Assembly: GCF_014863545.1 (NCBI RefSeq)
Contig: NZ_CP062260.1
Location: 1,922,001 to 1,986,000, forward strand
DNA length: 64,000 bases
Origin: Paenibacillus sp. JNUCC32
Lineage (GTDB): Bacteria; Bacillota; Bacilli; Paenibacillales; Paenibacillaceae
Direction of reading: 5' to 3'
Shown: positions 33,057 through 42,211 of the stretch, piece by piece
Numbering within the stretch: the first letter of the stretch is position 1
Layout: each line of letters starts with the position of its first letter
Program-made: the position numbers and the translations under genes
Notes under the pieces: generated by a model
Told to the model about the DNA's origin: nothing
Seen by the model: the letters and a program-made list of their open reading frames with translations, nothing else
The model's database searches: none

Positions 33057-35644
33057 ATATTGTCTACAAACTTGCCATCCGGAATATAAAGCAAAACAAG
33101 AGACGAACACTCGTAACCATCATCGGCGTCATCATTTCGGTTGCCATGGTGACCGCTGTCGCTACGCTTGTGTTCTCCTTCTCGGATTTAATGATCAGGC
33201 AAACCATCGCGGATAGCGGGGAGTGGCATGTCCAATATCAAGATGTTACCAAAGAACAGCTTGCGGCGATACAAGCCGATGAGGCAACTAAAACCGTTGC
33301 GATTACAAGGGATCTTGGCTTCGCTCCTTTAGAAGGGGGACAAAATCCCAACAAACCATACTTGTTCATTAAGGAGTATGATGCGCAAGGTTTCACGCAA
33401 TTTCAGGTTGAACTAAGCAAGGGGCGTCTACCCCGTACGGACAAGGAAGTCGTTATCTCCGAGCCCGTTGCAACGAACGCCAAAGTGAAGTACGAAATCG
33501 GCGATCGTCTAACCCTTCGCATTGGCGAACGGTTCGAACAAGGGGGCGATCATCCTTTGGACCAGACCGAACCGCTGCGTAGGGAAGACGGCATATTGAC
33601 GGAATCGTTGCAGCATATCGAGACAAGGGATTATACGGTGGTCGGCTACATCAAGCGTCCCGAATGGGAAACGGCTTGGGGGCCGGGTTATACGATTATC
33701 AGCTATGTCGATGATAATATGATCGGGTCAAACGATCACGTGAATGCGGCGGTGGTCTTGCAGAAAATCAAACCGTCCTTGTTCGCGCATGCGGAAAATG
33801 TGGCAAAGAGAAACGACATCGAATCGGTCCAATACAATAACGACTTGCTGCATTATTACGGCTTATCCAAAAACGAAGAATCGTACAGCACGATGTACTC
33901 TTTATCGGCGATCCTGATGGCGGTCATTATGATCGGCTCGGTTTCGCTCATCTATAATGCGTTTGCGATATCCGTCTCGGAACGTTCCCGTCATTTAGGG
34001 ATGCTCGCGAGCGTCGGGGCTACGAAAAGGCAGAAGCGAAATTCCGTGCTTTTTGAAGGTGTCATTATTGGCTTGATCAGCATTCCGATTGGCATTCTAT
34101 GCGGTCTTGCCGGGATCGGAATCACCTTTTGGTTCATGAACCCGATGATTGAAGGGGCATTATGGAGCAGTGAAAAGCTGACGGTCATCGTCACGCCATT
34201 ATCACTCTTGATTGCCTGTGTTGTTTCGATGCTGACGATTTTCATCTCGACGTATCTTCCGGCGATCAAAGCATCCAAGGTTTCCGCTTTGGACGCGATT
34301 CGCCAAACGTCCGACGTTAAGCTTACGGCGAAAGCCGTGAAAACGTCGAGGTTCATTCGCAAGCTCTTCGGCATCGAAGCGGAAATCGGATTGAAAAACT
34401 TAAAAAGAAACAAACGGAGATATCATGCCATTGTATTTTCGCTTGTCATCAGCATCGTTTTGTTTTTGACGGTATCGTTTTTTACCGCCGGCATGAAACA
34501 ATCCCTGGAACTGTCGCAGGAAGGCGTCAATTATGATATTGAAGTGTCGTACAGCACTGGAAAAAGAATAGACGACCGGTTGATGCAATCGATTGTATCC
34601 TTAGATGGTGTAACGGAATACAACCTGATTCAAGAGTTCTATAAGCAGGCTTGGGTCGATGAAGCGTACATCGCCGATGAATTGCAAGAGATGGTTAAGA
34701 AGGATAAGGGTTTACTGCAGGACGGAAAATACCCTTACGAGATTAAGATCCATGCATTAGACGATTCGAGTCTGCAAGCCTATGCCAATGCCGTCGGTGC
34801 AAATTACGAACAGCTTAGGGATCCGGATCATCCTGCCGCGATCGTGATGGATACGATACGCTACCAAGATATGGATGCGGGGAAATATGTCCAGACGAAG
34901 GCCGTGTATACGAATGTCGGTCAAAATTTCGAACTAACGAATAGCTATAAAGATAATGCGGAAGAAACGAAGGTAAGCCGGGTGACCGTTGCCGCGCTGA
35001 CGGATCAAGCGCCGATGGGGATGAGCGGGGCAGGCGTGGGCGGGTTAAATATGATCGTGTCGGAACGCATCATGGATCAATTGGCAGACGACGAGGAGCC
35101 GGCTAACCTTCAGACATACCTCTATTTGAAAAGTACGGAGCCGATGAGAACACAGCAGGAAATCGAAGAGATGTTTGAGACCAATCTGAATGTCTACAAT
35201 GTACATCAATCCAGAAAAAGCGAAGAACAACAGATTCTATTGACGGCCGTCTTTTCTTACGGTTTTATCGTATTAATCTCCGCGATTTCCATTGCGAATA
35301 TTTTTAATACCATCTCAACGGGCTTATCCCTTCGTAAGCGAGAAATTGCGATGTTAAAATCCGTTGGCATGACGCCAAAGGGCTTTGCGAAAATGATGAA
35401 CTATGAAAGTATTTTTTATGGGGTCAAGTCGCTGCTGTTCGGGCTTCCCGTCAGTGTCGCCGTGATGATTCTGATCTATAGGTCATTTGCGAACAGATTC
35501 AGCTACGGATTCACCGTTCCCTGGCTGAGTGTGCTGTCAGTTGTCGTCGCCGTATTTGTTATTGTCGTTTCTGCGATTATTTTTTCCAGCAGGAAATTAA
35601 AAAAGGAAAACATTATTGATGCGTTAAAGCAGGAGAATATATAG
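33053..35644 (+). CDS. FtsX-like ABC transporter permease
   Basis: Permease of 863 residues with two FtsX-type domains. The first membrane segment follows AIRNIKQNKRRTLVTIIGVI; a large extracellular domain spans about 45-270; a three-helix block at about 280-415 includes VSERSRHLGMLASVGATKRQ. A second similar half starts near 440 (GLKNLKRNKRRYHAIVFSLV), has another external domain and ends with LSLRKREIAMLKSVGMTPKG. This is the layout of lipoprotein or peptide-handling FtsX permeases and is larger than typical BceB (about 650). It is coupled to the ATPase by a four-base overlap and ends before a terminator. Inferred to work with the kinase and VanZ protein against membrane-active compounds. 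Confidence 0.9.
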   Translation: MNIVYKLAIRNIKQNKRRTLVTIIGVIISVAMVTAVATLVFSFSDLMIRQTIADSGEWHVQYQDVTKEQLAAIQADEATKTVAITRDLGFAPLEGGQNPNKPYLFIKEYDAQGFTQFQVELSKGRLPRTDKEVVISEPVATNAKVKYEIGDRLTLRIGERFEQGGDHPLDQTEPLRREDGILTESLQHIETRDYTVVGYIKRPEWETAWGPGYTIISYVDDNMIGSNDHVNAAVVLQKIKPSLFAHAENVAKRNDIESVQYNNDLLHYYGLSKNEESYSTMYSLSAILMAVIMIGSVSLIYNAFAISVSERSRHLGMLASVGATKRQKRNSVLFEGVIIGLISIPIGILCGLAGIGITFWFMNPMIEGALWSSEKLTVIVTPLSLLIACVVSMLTIFISTYLPAIKASKVSALDAIRQTSDVKLTAKAVKTSRFIRKLFGIEAEIGLKNLKRNKRRYHAIVFSLVISIVLFLTVSFFTAGMKQSLELSQEGVNYDIEVSYSTGKRIDDRLMQSIVSLDGVTEYNLIQEFYKQAWVDEAYIADELQEMVKKDKGLLQDGKYPYEIKIHALDDSSLQAYANAVGANYEQLRDPDHPAAIVMDTIRYQDMDAGKYVQTKAVYTNVGQNFELTNSYKDNAEETKVSRVTVAALTDQAPMGMSGAGVGGLNMIVSERIMDQLADDEEPANLQTYLYLKSTEPMRTQQEIEEMFETNLNVYNVHQSRKSEEQQILLTAVFSYGFIVLISAISIANIFNTISTGLSLRKREIAMLKSVGMTPKGFAKMMNYESIFYGVKSLLFGLPVSVAVMILIYRSFANRFSYGFTVPWLSVLSVVVAVFVIVVSAIIFSSRKLKKENIIDALKQENI

Positions 35645-35667
35645 GCAGATCGAAATTGACTATTAGG

Positions 35668-35694
35668 AAAGCCGCATAAGCTGCGGCTTTTTTG
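35668..35694 (+). terminator. intrinsic terminator, second copy of repeated module
   Basis: AAAGCCGCA (35668-35676), loop TAAGC, TGCGGCTTT (35682-35690) and a T run, followed by TGAAGCATAGAAGTTCTCG, which resembles the sequence after the terminators at 5612 and 38352. Confidence 0.9.
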
Positions 35695-35786
35695 CTTGAA
35701 GCATAGAAGTTCTCGTAATAACTCTCACCGTATTTCCTTCGTGTGTTAGACTAACCTTATACCATTTGTTAGGAGTCTGTGTGAAG

Positions 35787-35843
35787 ATGAAGACATTCAC
35801 GATTGAGACGATTCGCGGCGTCGGATACCGAGTGAGAACATGA
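35787..35843 (+). pseudogene. C-terminal remnant of an OmpR-type response regulator
   Basis: An 18-codon frame begins MKTFTIETIRGVGYRVRT. The IETIRGVGYRV end is the invariant last strand of the OmpR winged helix, but the receiver and most of the DNA-binding domain are missing. It directly precedes a histidine kinase gene and its TGA overlaps the kinase ATG (ATGA), the usual coupling of a regulator-kinase pair. TTAGGAG (35769-35775) remains at the front, so the promoter and start region of the old regulator seem to have been joined to its last codons by deletion. Confidence 0.75.
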
Positions 35844-37180
35844 GGATGCGCACCTCGTTAATGAGCAAATACCTGGCTCTGATGATGACCGCATTGCTGC
35901 TATGGCCGGTTATTCCAGCGATGTTTTATTTACCGGGTTACCTATTCAGCGAGCATTCGATGTATCGTCCGGAAGAGATCACTCGTAGGTGGCAAGAGGA
36001 GGCCATCAAGCTGAATGGTGCAGGAAGTGCCGCGATTTATGCCAAACTAGGCGCGTTGAGCAAGGAATATCCGGAGGCGGAGATATTCTGGGTCGACTCG
36101 TCGGGTAGAACGAATGCGATCAAGGTCACCTCGAACGATATCCCGGCGCAATGGAATTATGAGGATATGCTCTCGCTTCAAACCCTGGATAGCAGCCAGG
36201 AAGCGTTTACCTTGACGGCTCTCATCGGAAACGATCCAAAACAAGGCTTTATGGTGATGAGTCTTCCCGAATCTTATATTATATCTGCGGAAATGTCGTT
36301 TCCAGAGAACATGCCGTTAGCCATTATGTTCTTCACCGTCTGTCTATGCTTCTTGGTACTGTCATTTCTGTTCTTCGTGAATCTTCGAAAAAGATTGATT
36401 AAACTTCGATCAGCGATGAACTTAAGCGGGAAGACCGGCTTCCCGAATGAAGTCGTTATTAGCAAGGAAGACGAGATTGGAGAGCTGGAAGGCGCCTTTA
36501 ACCGGATGGTCTGCGAGCTTAAAGAAAGTCAGCAGCGGGAGCAGGAGGAGGAGGAACTGCGTAAGCAATTCATTTCGAATATTTCCCACGATCTCCGGAC
36601 TCCGTTAACTGTCATTCGGCAGCATGTTCATTCCGTTCGAAGTAATCCTGCTGCTTCCCAGGAACAGACGTCGCTTTCTATCATTGACCACAAGCTGGAT
36701 GAAGTCGACAAGTTGATGGATAACCTGCTGTCATACTCACTGCTATCAGCGGGTAAGTATCCCATTAACATCCAATCGATCGATATCACTGAAGAAGTTC
36801 GTAACCGCGTGGCCGAATGGTATCCGATCTTCGAGGCAAAGGACTTTGATGTTGTTGTCGAGCTGCCTGATTGCCCGATCCTATGGAATGTAGACCCCAT
36901 GTGGCTTCATCGGATCATTGACAATGTGTTCCAGAACGTGGTGCGTCATGCTGGAGTTGGCCGATACATCGGCATTCAAATCACGGATTATCCCAATCAG
37001 GCTATTATCGTACAAGACAAGGGTCCCGGCACTTGTAACGAGTCTCCTGAAAAAGGAGCTGGAATTGGATTGTCCATTGTATCCATGATGACCAGGGAGA
37101 TGGGTTTGCAATGGGAGTTGAAGTCCGAAGCAAACGGAAGCTCGTTTTATCTTTGGAAGGATAGCGGCGGCAGCATTTAG
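35840..37180 (+). CDS. sensor histidine kinase, now without its regulator
   Basis: Kinase of 446 residues: membrane helix at about 9-33, an extracytoplasmic sensor of about 120 residues, a second helix near 160-178, HAMP segment at about 180-235 (LIKLRSAMNLSG to FNRMVCELKES), HisKA with FISNISHDLRTPLTVIRQHV (phosphorylated His), then an ATPase domain with NVFQNVVRHAGVG, IVQDKGPGTCN and GAGIGLSIVSMM. It resembles kinases paired with OmpR regulators, but only the last 18 codons of such a regulator precede it. It is coupled to that remnant by ATGA. It may act on another regulator or be on its way to decay. The membrane protein at 37343 may have been a target. Confidence 0.88.
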   Translation: MRMRTSLMSKYLALMMTALLLWPVIPAMFYLPGYLFSEHSMYRPEEITRRWQEEAIKLNGAGSAAIYAKLGALSKEYPEAEIFWVDSSGRTNAIKVTSNDIPAQWNYEDMLSLQTLDSSQEAFTLTALIGNDPKQGFMVMSLPESYIISAEMSFPENMPLAIMFFTVCLCFLVLSFLFFVNLRKRLIKLRSAMNLSGKTGFPNEVVISKEDEIGELEGAFNRMVCELKESQQREQEEEELRKQFISNISHDLRTPLTVIRQHVHSVRSNPAASQEQTSLSIIDHKLDEVDKLMDNLLSYSLLSAGKYPINIQSIDITEEVRNRVAEWYPIFEAKDFDVVVELPDCPILWNVDPMWLHRIIDNVFQNVVRHAGVGRYIGIQITDYPNQAIIVQDKGPGTCNESPEKGAGIGLSIVSMMTREMGLQWELKSEANGSSFYLWKDSGGSI

Positions 37181-37342
37181 ATTACGATTGCATGCAGTTT
37201 CTTTTTTTGATCAATTACCTCGCGTAAGGCTACTTATGTAGAAATTTAACCCATTCTTAAACTTAAGGTCGCTTTACTTTTCGAATCAGAAGATAGAATG
37301 GGATATGCAAGCAGCGTTATTTAAGGAGGTAAGTAATCCAAC

Positions 37343-38299
37343 ATGAGGTATGATAACATGGCAATGTCGAAAGAGCTGCAGGCGCCGTTATGGATGAAAA
37401 TGCGTCGTATATGCGGCTATGGAGCAGCCATATCGGTGTTGCCGTATCTGTTGATCAAAATCGTTTGGACTTTAGGTTTCTTCATTCCGACCGAACAAAT
37501 GGGCGATGTTAGCTGGCGTGCGATCAACGCAGCTACCGTAGTGCTCGCAATGATCGGAATCCTGCTGGCGCTGGCGTTCAGCATGCCATGGGGCGAACGT
37601 CTTCCTGCTTGGCTGGTTGCCATCCCCATTTGGATGGGTACGGGTCTGCTGGTTCCTATGCTGCTCTTGGCACCAGTACTAGGACCGGCAGCCATGACTC
37701 GGGATAAGGAGGCAGGCGCGGCCGATGTTTGGGTTTATGAACAGTTGTTCGTCATGATATCGCTGGTCGGTGTCGGCATTTGTCTGCCTCTCGCCCTAGC
37801 AGGTTACGCCAGAACACGCTGGCCGGAGGCCTTCGGCACATTCATTGATTATCGTGATTTACCCGGGAACACTTTGAAGCTGCAGCAAACATTGGCCAAG
37901 TTTGTTGGAGTTGGCTGTATTCTACTCGGCACCATTAAGGTGTTTTGGGCTGCGGGAGGGACCTTCGGCATTGACCCGGCAAGAGTGGATGAACGCGATG
38001 TGTGGTGGCATCTGCTGACGTTTAGTACCGGAGCATGGTCTATCGTTGGAGCGTGGGGAGCTCGGGTTCTAACTTCGGATAACGGATCGCGAAGGTTTCT
38101 CCCCCCGATGGCAACGGTGTGGATTTCGTCGGGAATGTTATTCTCGTACAATCTCTTTTCCGCCATACGCACGGACTCCCAATTTTCGCCGGAGTATGCG
38201 TTGCTGCGGGTGTTGACCACGGAAGCGGGGATTATTTTGGGGATCATCATGGTAATGATCATTCTTCTTGTGCTGCACGATCGACGGCGAGTCTGGTAA
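37343..38299 (+). CDS. hypothetical polytopic membrane protein
   Basis: Membrane protein of 318 residues with about seven or eight hydrophobic segments, including GAAISVLPYLLIKIVWTLGF, ATVVLAMIGILLALAFSMPW, GLLVPMLLLAPVLGPAAM, FVMISLVGVGICLPLALAG, FVGVGCILLGTIKVFWAAGG and TEAGIILGIIMVMIILLVL. I do not recognise a named family; similar proteins occur beside two-component systems. AAGGAGG lies at 37323-37329, a rather long 13 bases before ATG 37343. A CATTCTTAAACTTAAGG segment about 90 bases upstream may be a regulator site. It ends at a strong terminator and is probably transcribed alone or with the kinase. Confidence 0.65.
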   Translation: MRYDNMAMSKELQAPLWMKMRRICGYGAAISVLPYLLIKIVWTLGFFIPTEQMGDVSWRAINAATVVLAMIGILLALAFSMPWGERLPAWLVAIPIWMGTGLLVPMLLLAPVLGPAAMTRDKEAGAADVWVYEQLFVMISLVGVGICLPLALAGYARTRWPEAFGTFIDYRDLPGNTLKLQQTLAKFVGVGCILLGTIKVFWAAGGTFGIDPARVDERDVWWHLLTFSTGAWSIVGAWGARVLTSDNGSRRFLPPMATVWISSGMLFSYNLFSAIRTDSQFSPEYALLRVLTTEAGIILGIIMVMIILLVLHDRRRVW

Positions 38300-38351
38300 A
38301 TTACCCGTACCGCTGGTTTTTGTCAAACGACAAGAGGTATGAATACACTGA

Positions 38352-38378
38352 AAAGCCGCATGGTATGCGGCTTTTTTG
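38352..38378 (+). terminator. intrinsic terminator, third copy of repeated module
   Basis: AAGCCGCAT (38353-38361), loop GGT, ATGCGGCTT (38365-38373) and a T run. It is followed by GTTTGAAGCATATAAAGTTC, nearly the same as after the terminator at 5612. Confidence 0.9.
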
Positions 38379-38417
38379 TTTGAAGCATATAAAGTTCCTA
38401 AACTCCATTACGGCATG

Positions 38418-39305
38418 TTACGTTATTTTTTTCAGCTTTTTATAGGTTAAAGGTGTCATGTTCATTGTTTTTCTGAATTGATTGATGAAATAGCTGGTGC
38501 TGTTAAATCCTACCTGATAGGCAACGTCCGTGACGTTATTTTCGGGCTGCTGCAATAAAATCAAGCTTTTTTGAATACGGTATTCCATCACATAATTCAA
38601 AGGCGATTTCTTTAGAAGTCGTTTGAAGTATCGGCAGCATTCGGACCGACTCAATTGCCCCGCCTTTGCGATATCCTCTAATATGATTTTTTCAGCATAA
38701 TGGTGATGAATCCAATTCAGCATTTGCTTCATTCTATGGTTCTTCAGCATATCTGCTTCTTTGTATTCCAATGGAAAACCGTTAACAACCAAATTTCTCC
38801 ATATGTGAGTTAACTGTATCGTAAGGTCTATTTCATATAAAGCTGGACGTTGATGGATCAGTCGGTCCATTTCCAATATCGCATCCAGGATGTTTTTTGC
38901 CCAATGTTCCCTTGGGGGCAGGATGATATAAGATAAGTTCGTCGCTTCGATATAAGGATATACATACGTTCGAAAGAGCTCTTGTGAGAGAACAAAACTA
39001 GGCAAAACATTTAAACAAATATAGTGACAACCTGAGTCGTTATCATCTTTTGCCAGGTGCAGGGAGCCGCTATTAATAAAAATTCCGTCACCTTCATGCA
39101 GCGTCACTTTTTCTTCTTGGATCTGAAAGATGGCTTGTCCCTTCATGATCCGAACAAATTGAAATTCTTCATGCCAGTGCAAGGGGATATATCCATTGAT
39201 GTTTTGACGAATGGTTGTGCGATAACATGCCATTGGCAAGACTGTGGTTCGATGTTCGGTCAGCTCTTTAAAATTTTGGCCGACTTTGAAGTTTTTTGTT
39301 TGCAT
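38418..39305 (-). CDS. AraC family transcriptional regulator
   Basis: Regulator of 295 residues with an N-terminal cupin sensor (PLHWHEEFQFVRIMKGQAIF, FINSGSLHLAKDD) and a C-terminal double helix-turn-helix (about 195-295): IILEDIAKAGQLSRSECCRY and VTDVAYQVGFNSTSYFINQF followed by MNMTPLTYKK. It is divergent from the EamA transporter gene at 39430 across about 124 AT-rich bases, so it likely controls that exporter. Its 3' end runs close to the terminator of the opposite-strand membrane protein gene. The effector is unknown. Confidence 0.87.
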   Translation of the reverse strand: MQTKNFKVGQNFKELTEHRTTVLPMACYRTTIRQNINGYIPLHWHEEFQFVRIMKGQAIFQIQEEKVTLHEGDGIFINSGSLHLAKDDNDSGCHYICLNVLPSFVLSQELFRTYVYPYIEATNLSYIILPPREHWAKNILDAILEMDRLIHQRPALYEIDLTIQLTHIWRNLVVNGFPLEYKEADMLKNHRMKQMLNWIHHHYAEKIILEDIAKAGQLSRSECCRYFKRLLKKSPLNYVMEYRIQKSLILLQQPENNVTDVAYQVGFNSTSYFINQFRKTMNMTPLTYKKLKKIT

Positions 39306-39429
39306 CCATATGACCTCAATCTCAATATACTTATATTTTATGATCTGATTCTCGTATCTAATTATACATTTTCTCTTTATTATAGTCTGTAAACGATACT
39401 ATTTTATAACTTTAATGGAGAGTTGACAT

Positions 39430-40338
39430 ATGGATAAAGGAAAAGGATTATTTTTCATCATGACAGGGGCAATATTTTGGGGAATCGGAGGGACGGTTGC
39501 AAAAAAGCTATTCCAGCAATACGGCATCGATATGGGTTGGTTCGTTACGATTCGACTACTTATCGCAGGATTACTGCTCCTATGCATTCACATTTTAAAA
39601 AAAGGACCTGCCGATATTTTTGGGATCTGGAAGAATAAAAGGTTCTCGTTACAGCTCGTTATTTTTGGATTAGTTGGTATGCTCGGGGTTCAATATACGT
39701 ATATGGCTTCAATAGAAAAGGGAAACGCTGCAGTTGCTACTTTATTGCAATATTTAGCTCCTGTAATGATTATTATTTACTTGTTTGTCCGTAAGCAATC
39801 TGCCCCAACGAGAAAAGATATGTATACCGTTTCGCTCGCATTACTGGGTAGTTTTTTCTTGCTGACCAATGGTTCGCTGTCTCAATTATCCGTACCCTCA
39901 GACGCTGTGCTTTGGGGAATATTATCCGGGGCTGCCCTTGCGTTTTATACCTTGTATGCTGTTCGCTTTCTCGCAAAATACGACTCATTAGTCATTGTTG
40001 GCTGGGCGATGTTGATCGGGGGGGGTGCATTGAGTTTTATCCACCCGCCTTGGCAGATGAATATTAAAAGCTTGCCGTTCGAAGCCTGCTTATATTTGAT
40101 ATTCGTCATTATTTTTGGAACGATGCTGGCCTTTTGGTTTTATATCGAAAGCTTAAACCACTTATCGCCCAAAGAGTCAAGTCTTTTGGGGAGCTTAGAA
40201 CCAGTGGCAGCCGTATTCACAACCGTATTCTGGTTAAAGGATTCGTTCGGATGGCTCCAATGGATTGGGATGTCCTGCATCATGGCTATGGTTCTTTTCT
40301 TATCTTTGAATAGAGACGCTTCATCCAACAATACATGA
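39430..40338 (+). CDS. EamA/DMT family transporter
   Basis: Ten-segment drug/metabolite transporter of 302 residues made of two EamA repeats. The first starts [20 protein letters not shown] and has [20 protein letters not shown]; the second starts [20 protein letters not shown] and has [20 protein letters not shown], both typical repeat ends. GGAGAG precedes the ATG at 39430. It is divergent from an AraC regulator that probably governs it. Substrate unknown; family members export amino acids or other metabolites. Confidence 0.9.
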   Translation: MDKGKGLFFIMTGAIFWGIGGTVAKKLFQQYGIDMGWFVTIRLLIAGLLLLCIHILKKGPADIFGIWKNKRFSLQLVIFGLVGMLGVQYTYMASIEKGNAAVATLLQYLAPVMIIIYLFVRKQSAPTRKDMYTVSLALLGSFFLLTNGSLSQLSVPSDAVLWGILSGAALAFYTLYAVRFLAKYDSLVIVGWAMLIGGGALSFIHPPWQMNIKSLPFEACLYLIFVIIFGTMLAFWFYIESLNHLSPKESSLLGSLEPVAAVFTTVFWLKDSFGWLQWIGMSCIMAMVLFLSLNRDASSNNT

Positions 40339-40449
40339 CATGCTAGAGGTAAACCTCGGATCCGGAATCTTCATAGAGGGAGGATAATGGAATTAGATCG
40401 CGAATCATGAGTATACGCAACAAAGTTTATGATTACAGGAGGCTGTGAC

Positions 40450-40935
40450 ATGTTGAAGCTATTCGAGTATAACTGGCAAGTTCGCCAAGATTGGTTTGAC
40501 TGGTGCGATACCGTGAGCGAGGAAGAGTTGTTGAAACAACGCACCGGTGGCATAGGAAGCATTCTCTTCACACTGTATCATATCGTGACCGTTGAATATG
40601 CCTGGTTGTGCGGGGATTTGCAAGGGAAAGAGCTGGATATTCCTTCGTTCGAGGATTGTGCCAGCGTCCAAGGATTAAGAGATTATTCGGCCCGAGCCCA
40701 TGCGGAAATTGCACCCTTCGTCTACGACTGGAATGATAGCTTGGAAGATCACATCATGGTTGACACGAACCAGGACGGGGAACAGGAAAGATTTACATTC
40801 GGCGAAGTGATGCGTCACGTGATCGCCCATGAAATTCATCATATCGGTCAATTGTCTATCTGGTCGCGAGAAATCGGAAAGCAGCCGGTTACTGCAAACT
40901 TGATTCATAGAGGGTTATTCGATATTAAATGCTGA
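40450..40935 (+). CDS. DinB family protein
   Basis: Four-helix-bundle DinB-family protein of 161 residues. The metal-binding histidine pattern is seen in LYHIVTVEYAWLCGDLQG and in the C-terminal MRHVIAHEIHHIGQLSIWSR, so three His ligands are present. Members include thiol S-transferases linked to bacillithiol and damage-induced proteins of unknown role. ATG 40450 has CAGGAGG at seven-base spacing and is preferred over an in-frame ATG at 40429. It appears to be a single-gene unit ending at the terminator at 41048; the frame between (40958-41040) is protein-like but lacks a convincing start. Confidence 0.88.
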   Translation: MLKLFEYNWQVRQDWFDWCDTVSEEELLKQRTGGIGSILFTLYHIVTVEYAWLCGDLQGKELDIPSFEDCASVQGLRDYSARAHAEIAPFVYDWNDSLEDHIMVDTNQDGEQERFTFGEVMRHVIAHEIHHIGQLSIWSREIGKQPVTANLIHRGLFDIKC

Positions 40936-41047
40936 TGCATTCTATTGAACGATAAACATGCCAGGGTCAGCATATGGACGAGTTCACAGCTATGCAATCG
41001 GCAAAGATGCCGAACTGCTTGTCCCCAACGAATGGCGTAAAGAGCAA

Positions 41048-41090
41048 AAATCCTTCAGTTCTAGTATGGAACCGAAGGATTCATTTTTTT
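41048..41090 (+). terminator. intrinsic terminator after DinB gene
   Basis: AATCCTTC (41049-41056) pairs with GAAGGATT (41074-41081) with an inner GTTC/GAAC stem, followed by CATTTTTTT. Confidence 0.8.
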
Positions 41091-41164
41091 GTTCTTACTC
41101 CATCTACTTAATATCGAGCCATATCCTATTGGGTTTAGCGGTTTTTTTGTCACATGCTTTTAGC

Positions 41165-42064
41165 TTACACAGTGGTTGTCAAAGCTTCTCCGTTCCGAGT
41201 ACGAAATCGAATATTACTGTAAAAAATTCCGCCCAGAATGATGATCACGCCAATCCACTGAGACCAGCTTATGGTTTCTCCCAGGACTAAAGAGGACATG
41301 GCAATGACAACCGGCAATTCGGATGACGTAAGAATGGTCCCCAATCCCGAACCGACATGCGGCATTCCAATCGAATACAGAAGAGGGGGGAGGACGCCGC
41401 CGAATATGCCCAGTGCCAATCCGTAAGGAATGATCCCCACGAATACATCCAAGTCGAATAAAAACGTTGGCGGAAAAACGATAAATACGGTCAATACGCC
41501 TCCCGTGGAAAGTAGGGCGCTTTTTAAAATGGGAGGGGTTTCCTTTTCAACCGACCCACTCAAAAATACGAATGCGGAAAAGGACGATGCCGCAAGCATT
41601 CCCCAGAGGCATCCCTGCCATGATAACACTATGGGTTCTTGGAATAGGATATTGGCTGCCAACACGGAACCAGCCAAAAGCAAGGCGATGGAAATGAGTT
41701 TCGTCTTGGTTGGCTTTTTCTTGTGGAATACCCACTCCAACAAGGCTCCGATCCAAACAAATTGGAACAAAATAACGATTGCTAGAGAGGCGCTTAAAGT
41801 TTGTAGGGCTTGATAATAAAATATGCCCGTTAACCCGAAGGGAATTCCAGAAAGGATAAGCTTTAAAGCTTGGATCCGAGTCAGTTTTTTCTTTTTGGTA
41901 AATAACACGGCAAGCCAACAGAGGACAACGCCGAAGAGATACTGTCCTCCGGTTACTGCGGACACGGTGAAACCTGCTGCATAGGCCAATTTAACGAAGG
42001 TGGACAAAACCCCATAACTGCAGCCTCCTAAAAAAACGATCAATGCATAGTGCCATAATTTCAT
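41165..42064 (-). CDS. EamA/DMT family transporter under leader-peptide attenuation
   Basis: Ten-segment transporter of 299 residues with two EamA repeats: LIVFLGGCSYGVLSTFVKLA and IFYYQALQTLSASLAIVILF in the first half, GCLWGMLAASSFSAFVFLSG and HVGSGLGTILTSSELPVVIA in the second. AAGGAGG lies 11 bases before ATG 42064, and a 3-codon out-of-frame ATG lies between. The transcript begins at a near-consensus promoter at 42240-42212 and carries a 29-codon frame that crosses a terminator before the gene. Substrate unknown; the leader suggests that the gene is induced by a condition that changes ribosome movement, such as amino-acid shortage or a ribosome-targeting drug. Confidence 0.9.
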   Translation of the reverse strand: MKLWHYALIVFLGGCSYGVLSTFVKLAYAAGFTVSAVTGGQYLFGVVLCWLAVLFTKKKKLTRIQALKLILSGIPFGLTGIFYYQALQTLSASLAIVILFQFVWIGALLEWVFHKKKPTKTKLISIALLLAGSVLAANILFQEPIVLSWQGCLWGMLAASSFSAFVFLSGSVEKETPPILKSALLSTGGVLTVFIVFPPTFLFDLDVFVGIIPYGLALGIFGGVLPPLLYSIGMPHVGSGLGTILTSSELPVVIAMSSLVLGETISWSQWIGVIIILGGIFYSNIRFRTRNGEALTTTV

Positions 42065-42080
42065 CTAATCATTATCCTCC

Positions 42081-42170
42081 TTAGTTAAACGCAAAAAAGC
42101 CACACAAACGACCGTACGGCCTTTGCGTGGCGAAAATGGAGAGATAACTCTCCAGAAAAGTCCACATCAT
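42081..42170 (-). CDS. 29-residue leader peptide spanning the attenuator
   Basis: On the minus strand ATG at 42170 opens 29 codons ending at TAA 42083-42081, which abuts the transporter ribosome binding site. The peptide starts MMWTFLESYLSIFATQ and ends RLCGFFAFN. It is rich in Phe (five) with a Trp at position 3. The codons cover both arms of the terminator, so active translation would melt it. The ribosome binding site is poor (TTTGGG just before the first ATG), which lowers confidence. Confidence 0.5.
   Translation of the reverse strand: MMWTFLESYLSIFATQRPYGRLCGFFAFN
42093..42131 (-). terminator. attenuator terminator before EamA gene
   Basis: On the minus strand GCCACGCAAA (42131-42122) pairs with TTTGTGTGGC (42108-42099) and is followed by TTTTTT. 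It lies between the promoter and the transporter gene. A smaller hairpin GGAGAG/CTCTCC comes just before it. Confidence 0.8.
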
Positions 42171-42211
42171 CCCAAATAGGTTTTAGGTAAGATATTAAGT
42201 TTCATTTAACA

